64,000 nt of DNA from Solibacillus sp. FSL H8-0523 (lineage in GTDB: Bacteria > Bacillota > Bacilli > Bacillales_A > Planococcaceae): the NCBI RefSeq assembly GCF_038051985.1, contig NZ_CP150291.1:496001-560000 (forward strand). Direction: 5' to 3'. The position numbers were made by a program, and so were the translations under genes. The notes beneath the pieces were generated by a model that saw only the letters and a program-made list of their open reading frames with translations, had not been told where the DNA came from and did no database searches. Positions 37,060 through 45,400 of the stretch are shown piece after piece. The first letter of the stretch is position 1. Each line of letters starts with the position of its first letter.

Positions 37060-40000
37060 ATGAATAAAAATTACAAACGCTTAATTGCGAGTACAACCAT
37101 TGCGACATTAGCAATTCCAGCCGTAGCATTTGCTGATACGAGCTTCAAGGATGTTCAATCTGATGCATTTTACACAAAGGCAGTTAATGATCTTGCAGAG
37201 CGTGGCATTATTAATGGCTATAAAGAGGACAATACATTCCGCCCAAATGACAATGTAACCCGTGCGCAAGCAGCAAAAATTATTGCGGGTGTTGCTGGTC
37301 TTGATACAGAAAATGTGGAAAATCCGAATTTTGTGGATGTTCCTGAGAATAGCATTTATTACGGTGCGATTGCTGCGCTTGCAAAAGCAGGAATCATTAA
37401 TGGAGTTGAAGGCACAAAGAATTTTGATCCAAATGAGCCGATGACGCGTTATCAAATGGCAAAGGTAATCTCGTTAGCATTTGACTTACAAAGCAAAAAT
37501 GCAGCGTTGCCATTTACAGATGTTGCTGACTTTTACAAAGACTATGTACAGGCTTTATATGATAACGAGATCACAACAGGGAAATCTGCCAATACATATG
37601 GCGGTGGCGATTACGTTAAACGCGGAGAGCTAGCGACTTTTGTTTACCGTGCTGAAAATAATGACAGCACAGAACAAGCAGCAACAGTACAAGGTGAAAT
37701 TACTGAAATTTCTGCCACATCTATTTCAATTGATGGTAAAGAATTTACGATTGCACCACAATTAAAGTCATTAGTAAACGAAACGAACAAGCAAGCATTA
37801 GCAGGTGCAGTAATAAAAGCTACGATTGATGGGGAAAGTGTGGCAACTATCGAGGAATTAGTCATTAAAGCGGTAGGGACAAAAGAACAGCCAATTACAC
37901 TACAAGGCGTTCAACAGCCAGTAGCAGATGTAGCGAACCAATTAGATGCAATTTCTTGGAATGGTAAATTAGTAATTGATACGCCATTCATTACATTAAA
38001 AAATATTTTATTAGCAGATGTACAGCTAACAGCAGCAGTAACAGATGCTCAATTATTTAGCGCGATTGAAAAATTAGTAGTCGCAAAAGATGCAAAGATC
38101 AATATTTCAGGGGATGCACAAATTGCTGTATTAGAAGTAAATAGTGAACAGCCTGTTGTGCTTGACTTAACAAAAGTAATTGGCCAATTAAAGGTTACGG
38201 CGTTAAAAGCAGCGATCGAGTTAAGTGCCGTTACAAAAGTAGAGCAATTAGTAACCGATACAGCAAAAGCTGAAGAAGTTATTAAAAACTATCAGCAAGT
38301 GCTAGCGAATATTTCTAAAGTTAACGACAAGGCACCTGAAAAAGCGCCAACACCAGGTAATAATTCATCAGCAGGAGAAACACCAGCACCAGCAACAGAT
38401 GGAAATAATAATGGTACACCGCCAACAACGGATAATAATAACGAAATACCAGTAGTTACGCCACCAGCAACGGATAAAAATAACGAAACACCAGTAGTTA
38501 CGCCACCAACAACGGATAATAATAACGAAACACCACCTAAAGAAGATTCAACTGTGACATCAGTTTCAGGAGAAATTACAGAGCTTTTAAATGAGGGTGT
38601 TGTCATCGATGGTGTTACATACCAAGTTGATGAAAAGTTAACGCCACTATTTAGTAACGGTACTTTAGTGGATGCAACGATTAAAGCAGATGTACAAAAT
38701 AAAAAAATAGTAAAAATTACGGAATTAACCGTTCAACAGAGCGGCGATTTAAATGCAAAAAATGTAACGATTGACGGGACCTTAACAATTAATGCGGACA
38801 ACGTTAAAATTACAGGTTTAACAGTTGCAGGGGATGTAATTTTAACGAACCTTGTTAAAGAAGCAATTGATTTCGATGAAGTAAACATTAAAGGAAAGTT
38901 AATGTCAGTGAATGACAATGTGGCCAATACACGTCAACGAATCGCTTCCTTAGTTCCATTTATAGCAAATGAAAAGCCTAAAACAACGCTAACAATTACA
39001 TTTGCCAACTCAGTAGTAGTAACTGTTGAGATATCAAAAGTAGATACGGTACTAAGTTTAGGTGCAGCAACTCAAATATCACTATTAAATGTTCAATCAA
39101 ATGGTGTTTCAATTGAAGCGGCTAAAGATGTTATTTTACCAAACCTAAGTATCGTAAAAGGTGTTACACAAATCGAGTTAAATGCATCGATTGCAAAAGT
39201 TGAAATTAATACAAATGACGATGTTAAAATTTCAGGTTCAGGTAACTTCCAAAGCGTAGAAGTCAAAACAGAAAAATCGGTAGAATTAGCAACGACAGGT
39301 ACGGTTGCGGCACTTGTAACGGATAACAAAAACGTAACACTTGGTGATCAGGTGAAAGTTGGAACAACGACGAATAGTCAGGGTGAAACGAAAAAGCCAG
39401 AAGATGTGATCTCAAATATTGCTGAAGTTAGCGGAAATGTGAATGTTGAAATCAAACAAGACGAATTTATTGGCTATATCGCAGCGAAAGTAATTCCGGT
39501 AGAGGGGAAATTTGGTTATGTAACTTTATCCGTACTAAATATCGGAAACCGTACGATTAAATACCGTTTTATTGACGGATATAACAATAATATTAAATTA
39601 CCGGCAATTGGGTCACTGGCACCAGCAGATGCAAAAACGTATAACCCAGGCGATGAATTTATTAGCTGGTTCTCAAAAGATTTACAAGTATTTGCGGTAA
39701 ATGATAAAAATGAAATCATCGACACATATAAAATTCAAAGCTTCGGTACATCGATGCGTGCTATTTCTGAAGCAAAAGTAGAAAACAATAAAATTATTTT
39801 ACAAGCAGTTCACGCACCACTTCTGCAGCTTCACGAGGCTTACTTTGTTAATAACGGACAATTCTATCTCATCGATCAAAAACAGCAGCTTAAATCAGCA
39901 GCTGATGTGTCGGGTATTCCAACATTTGAAATCGATTTGCCAACAAACATTGCATATGATGCACAAAAAATGTCGAAACTTGCATTCTATTTAAATGAAA

Positions 40001-42192
40001 TTGATGAAAAGGGTAACCGCAGAGGCGGATATATCTCTTGGCAATATATGGGCTCTGGAAACAGTGAGCAACGCTTTGCGAACGATTTAGTAGCACTTAA
40101 AGAATTAGTAAAGTTAAGTGATGATATGTCATCAGAACGTTTATATTGGATCGAAAGTATTTTAGACAGCTATGCTTATTCAAAAGTAGAGGTAAAAGAT
40201 GAAGCAGGGAATATTGAATATATTTCTCAAGAAGGCAAGGCATTACCTTCTATTTTCGATAAGTATATTGCAGAGCTAAAAATTCGCACGATTACAACAG
40301 CTACTGAACTTGAAAAGCTAGTAGATGATGTAAATACAGCAAACAAAGCGTTAATTGATTTATTTGTTAAAGCAGATGCAGCGGTAAATGCTCTTTATAA
40401 AGAAGATAAATATGACTATGAGCACTATGAGCAATTAAAAGATGGTGTAACAAAAGCAGATATCGAAGCAGCTCAAAAATTAGTACAGGAGCTGCAGGCA
40501 AAGCTTCAAAATAATGTAACAAAACAGCTTGGCTATTCAGTAGAATCTGCTTTTGGCATTTTGGAAGCGCTAGAACGATTAAAGGCTTTTGCATTAATGT
40601 TGCCAAACTATGATTCGACTAACTATAATGAAGAATTTACAAATATATTAAATCGTTATGCAAATGAAACAGTAATTGAAGCATTCTTAGATCAATATGT
40701 AGCAAAGTTGAAAACATTAGCTGAGCTAACGCCAACAACATTAAAATCAGCAATTGAGCAAGTAAATGCACTACCAGAAAACAAAGAAATTACTACGAAA
40801 TATGAAGTGACTCGAAATGCGGTAACGGCATTGTTAAGAGAAAATCGTTATTCATATGAGCAATATGATCGTTTAGCTGATGACTTTACTCAAGAGAAGT
40901 ATCAAGCAGCCGAAAAGCTAGTAGCAGAGCTGAAGCTAAGTGGTAATGTTGGTAATGTGGCATCCATGTTTGCAGAGGTAAAACAAATTGTAACCAAATT
41001 ACAAGAAGTTGCAAAAATTAACGAAGCAGCAAAAGCTTATCTAGCTTTACAACCATCTGAACAAGTAAATGCGTTCTATACGCTAAAAAATGACATTCAA
41101 ACTTTTGCAAAAGATGAGTTTGTTGAAATTTTATTCACAAAATACATCGATGCAATTGCTCAACTACAAACTGTAACACCGGCATCAATTAAAGAAACAG
41201 TGAAGGCAGTAAATCAGGAAACAGCAAATACTGAAACAATTGCTACTTATACGAAAGTAAAAACAGCAGTAGATGCACTATTAAAAGAAGACTATAATTC
41301 TTCAAAATATAATATTGATGAGCGCTTAAACGCAGGTATCACAAAACAGCATTATACAGACGCAAAGACTTTAGTAAATGCTTTACAAGTAGATGAGCGT
41401 TTTAAGCAAGGTCTTGTAGGAAGATTGCATGAGGCATCGCGTGTATTTGAAGTGCAGGAGCAAGTAGCAAAACTGCAAGAGCAAGCGAAGGCGTATGTAG
41501 CTACCGAAACAACAACTCAACGTTATTATGAGCTTCAAAATATTTTACAAAACATTTCGTATGGTCCTTTAGGTAATGGTTTTTATGGTAGTTTAGCTAA
41601 AAATGAGCTGACAGAGGCGTACATTGTAGAATTAGCTAAAAAGAACTATACAACTGTAGCTGAAGTGAAAGAAACGTTAACTTTAGTAAATAAAGAAAAC
41701 GAATCAACTGTTCAGCTTATAAATACAGTGAGTAATTTAATAGTGAATAATAAATTAGTTGACGGAATGACAATTGAAAAACTACTTGATTTAGAGGTAC
41801 AAGTAAGTATGGTACATGCTATTAGTACATCTAATTTAAGTAGTTACATTGAGGCGGCGAAAAAGAAATACTATGAAAATACGACGAGACCTGAGCAACT
41901 AACAACGATTTATGTGAATAAAGACACATCAAATACCAGTCGTACGATTCAAGTTACATTTTCTGAGTCAATCAGCGCGGAAAGCATGACATTTGATTTA
42001 GCGGGCTTACAAAAAGATGAGGATTATACAGTCGAAGCGGCTAATGGACATGAAAATCAAGTAATTATCACAATCAAGGAATTAAAGCCTTCAGCACTAT
42101 CAACAATTTCAATTGAAGGTATTAAAACAGCTGATGGTACAGCGCCAATTGAGTTTAAAGATGTGCCTTTAGTTGAATGGAATAAGCAATAA
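37060..42192 (+). CDS. Giant SLH surface protein with duplicated domain and helical repeats
   Basis: 1710 residues. The signal peptide (LIASTTIATLAIPAVAFA) is followed by three SLH domains at about 27-80, 88-140 and 150-198 (VTRAQAA, MTRYQMA, VKRGELA). A module starting VQGEITEIS at residue 209 recurs as VSGEITELL near residue 501; the two flank a Pro/Asn/Thr linker built of 14-residue repeats (PPATDKNNETPVVT type). Then comes a beta-rich stretch (about 530-800), a domain of unknown type (about 800-1000), helical repeats of about 120 residues with LxEDxYxYExYxxLxDG-like phrases (about 1060-1600), and a C-terminal SbsA/Big_5-like Ig domain. No catalytic motif seen, so probably structural or adhesive. 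Confidence 0.85.
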   Translation: MNKNYKRLIASTTIATLAIPAVAFADTSFKDVQSDAFYTKAVNDLAERGIINGYKEDNTFRPNDNVTRAQAAKIIAGVAGLDTENVENPNFVDVPENSIYYGAIAALAKAGIINGVEGTKNFDPNEPMTRYQMAKVISLAFDLQSKNAALPFTDVADFYKDYVQALYDNEITTGKSANTYGGGDYVKRGELATFVYRAENNDSTEQAATVQGEITEISATSISIDGKEFTIAPQLKSLVNETNKQALAGAVIKATIDGESVATIEELVIKAVGTKEQPITLQGVQQPVADVANQLDAISWNGKLVIDTPFITLKNILLADVQLTAAVTDAQLFSAIEKLVVAKDAKINISGDAQIAVLEVNSEQPVVLDLTKVIGQLKVTALKAAIELSAVTKVEQLVTDTAKAEEVIKNYQQVLANISKVNDKAPEKAPTPGNNSSAGETPAPATDGNNNGTPPTTDNNNEIPVVTPPATDKNNETPVVTPPTTDNNNETPPKEDSTVTSVSGEITELLNEGVVIDGVTYQVDEKLTPLFSNGTLVDATIKADVQNKKIVKITELTVQQSGDLNAKNVTIDGTLTINADNVKITGLTVAGDVILTNLVKEAIDFDEVNIKGKLMSVNDNVANTRQRIASLVPFIANEKPKTTLTITFANSVVVTVEISKVDTVLSLGAATQISLLNVQSNGVSIEAAKDVILPNLSIVKGVTQIELNASIAKVEINTNDDVKISGSGNFQSVEVKTEKSVELATTGTVAALVTDNKNVTLGDQVKVGTTTNSQGETKKPEDVISNIAEVSGNVNVEIKQDEFIGYIAAKVIPVEGKFGYVTLSVLNIGNRTIKYRFIDGYNNNIKLPAIGSLAPADAKTYNPGDEFISWFSKDLQVFAVNDKNEIIDTYKIQSFGTSMRAISEAKVENNKIILQAVHAPLLQLHEAYFVNNGQFYLIDQKQQLKSAADVSGIPTFEIDLPTNIAYDAQKMSKLAFYLNEIDEKGNRRGGYISWQYMGSGNSEQRFANDLVALKELVKLSDDMSSERLYWIESILDSYAYSKVEVKDEAGNIEYISQEGKALPSIFDKYIAELKIRTITTATELEKLVDDVNTANKALIDLFVKADAAVNALYKEDKYDYEHYEQLKDGVTKADIEAAQKLVQELQAKLQNNVTKQLGYSVESAFGILEALERLKAFALMLPNYDSTNYNEEFTNILNRYANETVIEAFLDQYVAKLKTLAELTPTTLKSAIEQVNALPENKEITTKYEVTRNAVTALLRENRYSYEQYDRLADDFTQEKYQAAEKLVAELKLSGNVGNVASMFAEVKQIVTKLQEVAKINEAAKAYLALQPSEQVNAFYTLKNDIQTFAKDEFVEILFTKYIDAIAQLQTVTPASIKETVKAVNQETANTETIATYTKVKTAVDALLKEDYNSSKYNIDERLNAGITKQHYTDAKTLVNALQVDERFKQGLVGRLHEASRVFEVQEQVAKLQEQAKAYVATETTTQRYYELQNILQNISYGPLGNGFYGSLAKNELTEAYIVELAKKNYTTVAEVKETLTLVNKENESTVQLINTVSNLIVNNKLVDGMTIEKLLDLEVQVSMVHAISTSNLSSYIEAAKKKYYENTTRPEQLTTIYVNKDTSNTSRTIQVTFSESISAESMTFDLAGLQKDEDYTVEAANGHENQVIITIKELKPSALSTISIEGIKTADGTAPIEFKDVPLVEWNKQ
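38417..38541 (+). repeat. Three tandem 42-base repeats within the 1710-residue SLH gene
   Basis: Units begin at about 38417, 38459 and 38501, each encoding 14 residues of the type PP(A/T)TD(K/N)NNE(T/I)PVVT. Unit length is a multiple of three, so copy-number change keeps the frame. It encodes a flexible spacer between the two related modules. Confidence 0.85.
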
Positions 42193-42316
42193 TTTTTTCA
42201 ACAATAATGAAATGACTAAAGAGAGATTTCTCGCTAGTTTGCTTCAAAAGTTTAGGTCTTAATATAGAGCTTTTGTAGTGTCTACTTTTAAATAGGTATG
42301 TTGATTATCCATATTG

Positions 42317-42360
42317 AAAAGGGGGCGTCCGGAGAATGATTTCGGTACGCCCCTTTATTT
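42317..42360 (+). terminator. Terminator of the 1710-residue SLH gene
   Basis: AAGGGGGCGT..CCG pairs with CGG..ACGCCCCTTT around a 9-11 base loop, one base bulged, followed by TTTATTT. Confidence 0.8.
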
Positions 42361-42384
42361 GGTTTGGAGGTATTAATAAAGCAA

Positions 42385-42419
42385 GAAGCCCTACACCATA
42401 TAATCTGGTGTAGGGCTTC
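42385..42419 (-). terminator. Hairpin terminating the transglutaminase-SLH gene
   Basis: GAAGCCCTACACCA (42385-42398) and TGGTGTAGGGCTTC (42406-42419) form a perfect 14-bp stem with a 7-base loop, 22 bases past the minus-strand stop. The minus-strand tail is only moderately T-rich. It shares the AGCCCTACAC arm with the hairpin at 35277. Confidence 0.75.
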
Positions 42420-42441
42420 CCACATTTCTAATAATAGTTCA

Positions 42442-45400
42442 TTAAAGCATTTTTGCTAATTCTAACGTTTTATAAAGCACTTTTGCCATTTGTGAACGCG
42501 TAAGCTCGCCTGATGGATCGAATGAACCGTCAGATTTCCCACTGAAAATACCTAATGCATACACTTGTGCTACTGCCTCTCGGTATGCGACCGGAATTTG
42601 ATCTAAATCTGTGAAGGGAATTGTCGATAGGTCAGCTGGTGGTAATTCAACACCAGAGAATTGTAATAAGCGTACAGTCATTAATGTTACTTGCTGACGT
42701 GTTAATGTTTGATCTGGATCAAAGGCACTTTCAGTTTTACCATTAACGATGCCTGCTTCAAATAATGCTTGTACAGAGTCGGCATACCATTTACCTTCAA
42801 CATCCTTAAATGTAGTTGAACCTTCTGGCTGTAATCCCATTGCGCGTGCTACCATTGTCGCGAATTGTGCGCGCGAGATACCGGCAGTTGGGTCAAAGTT
42901 TTCCTCCGTTGCGCCGAATACAATATGACGTTTTGCTAGAGCTTCGATATAGTCTTTGTGTCCGTCATTTGCAACATCGGTAAATGTTTTTTCTTCTGTG
43001 CTTACGATAAATTCACCAGAAGTCATCGTTTTAATGATGTATTTACCATCTTTAATGATAAATGGAGTCGCTACTTTATTACCGTTTTCATCGATTCGTA
43101 AAAGGACTGCGTTTTCTGGTAAATTACTAATTTCTACTTCGATATACGTCGCGAATGTTGCTGGTACATCATTTAATGTTGCTTGAATTTGTATTTTACC
43201 ATCGTTGTTTTCAATTGCTAACGCTAAGGTCGCTCCATCCTGACCTTGAGGAACAGCATTCGCTGGGATTGAAATATTAATATTTTCAGAAGCTGTAATA
43301 ACAATTGGCTCCGTTGAATCTTTGTATTCAGCGATTGGTACATTTACTTTTACCGTATCGCCATCTTGTACAACCGCTGGGGCTGTGGGAGTAGTTGGCT
43401 TTACATCATTAGGTAATGATTCTTCGCTCGGATTGGTTGGAATAGAAGATCCACCACCAGCAGAACCAGCGGAACCAGCGGAACCACCAGAACCAGCGGA
43501 ACCACCAGAACCACCAGAACCACCAGAACCACCAGAACCACCAGAACTATTTGAGCCGCCACCAGAACCGCTAGCTCCTCCTGAACCACCTGTATTCGAC
43601 TGTGCGTTTTCAAGTGTCACTAAAGCTTGTAGATTTGTTACGAGCTGCTTTTGGTTTGCTGTTAGCGCATTATATGCCGCGCGTGCAGCACTTACATCAG
43701 AACTATTTGTTAAACTTGTAATCTTTGTTACAACGTCGTTAGCTGCTTCTTTATCAGCAGTTACAATTGCCTGTGCCTCTGTTAACTTTTCAGTAGCCTC
43801 GGCAGAAATAATAGCTTTGTAGTTTGTAGAGAGCTGATCGAATAGCTCTTGTGCAGCAGCTACATCATTATGATAAGTCGGCTTTAATGAATTTAACGCT
43901 AAAATTTGAGCATCTAACGTACGAATTTCTTGAAGGTCATGAACAAATTGTTTTAACGTAGCAATAGCACTTTCAGCTACTAATGATTGCTGAGCTGCAT
44001 TAAGCTGATTAAATTTCGTATTTGCTACTTCAACATCAGTTGTAAATGTAGGCTGTGCTGAATCAAGTGCAGCGATTTGAGTCTCGAATGCGGCTGCCTC
44101 TTGCTGATAAATAGTCAATGTGTTTTCATGTTCCGTTAACGTATTTACATTTGTAACATATGCTTGGTCCTCGGCACCTAACGTACCTAACGCATCTTTT
44201 GCCGTTTGTAAATTTGTGCTAAAGCTTGCTGACGTTTCATCAATTGAAGCGATTAATCGAATAACAGAAGCTGCGGCCTCGATACTTTTAGCAATTTCTG
44301 CAGCACGTACGATTGCGGCTACTAATTTTGCATTTTCGTTAACAAGTGCCTGCTGAGCGGGATTTAATTTATTATAGGCTGCCTCAGCTTGTGCTACATC
44401 TGCAATAAATGTAGGTGCTTCTTCGTTTAGTGCATTAATTAGCGTATCTACTTTATTTACAGCAATTTTATTTTCGAATGCTTCTATTTGCGCATAGTTC
44501 GTAACAAACGCCTTTTGTTGTTCTGTTAATGCCTCGTAGCTTGCTTTTATAGCTGCAAAGTCATTAGTATTTGAAGTAATTGTTAGCGCGGCAATTGCTG
44601 CTACTAAGTCTTTTACATTCATAATGGTAGTAGTCGCTACCGTGAGTGATGTTTGGTTTGTTACCGCAGTTTTATATAGATCTTGAATACTATTGAATGA
44701 AGTTATCGCGTCATTTACAGCCACTTCGAATGCTTCAATCGTTGGATACGTAGTTGTCTCAAGTTTAGAAATTGCCTCAATGGCCAATTTAATAGTTGTT
44801 ACAGTAGTTGTTAAGTCTGCTAAATCAGTATAGTTCGTTACCTTTGCTTGTTGCGCAGGTGTTAAATTTTCATAAGCTGCAAGTGCGGCATCATAATTAG
44901 CAACAAACGATGGAGTTACAGTTTGTAAGGCTTTGATCTGTTCGATAACAGACTGTGCAATAATCGTATTTTGCTCACTAGAAATCGCTTGCTCCGCATT
45001 TTGTAAATCCCCATAATTTGTAATGAAATATTTAGCTAAATCAGATAACGTTTTATAGGCAGTGCGCGCTTCCATGATCGCTGTAGCATCGAATGGCTCG
45101 GACAACGCAGTGATTTTTTGGACTACCGCTTCAGCTGCGGATAGATCTGATTTAACAATAATATATTTGTTGGCATTTGTTACATGATTTTTTTCAGTGT
45201 CAGTTAGAGCCTCATAAGCCGCTGAAGCTGTATTGAATTTAGATTTAAAGTCAGCTGTAAATGTCGTTGGAATAGCTTCGATAGCTGAAATGGTTGCTTG
45301 AATATTCGTTACGCGTTGCTCATGCTGTACTAATACGTCAAGATTTCCAACGAACGCCTTTTGAGCTGGTGCTAAATTTGCATAGGCAGTGCGCGCTGTT

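Noticed and set aside
38417-38541. Regular tandem repeats considered as a CRISPR-like array
   Set aside because: Units are contiguous without unique spacers, in frame, and encode a Pro/Asn/Thr protein linker. The same argument excludes 43451-43590.
43322-43822. Plus-strand frame rich in Pro-Glu repeats
   Set aside because: It is the antisense of the Gly-Ser linker in the transglutaminase-SLH gene; its repeats arise from the 9-base DNA repeat.
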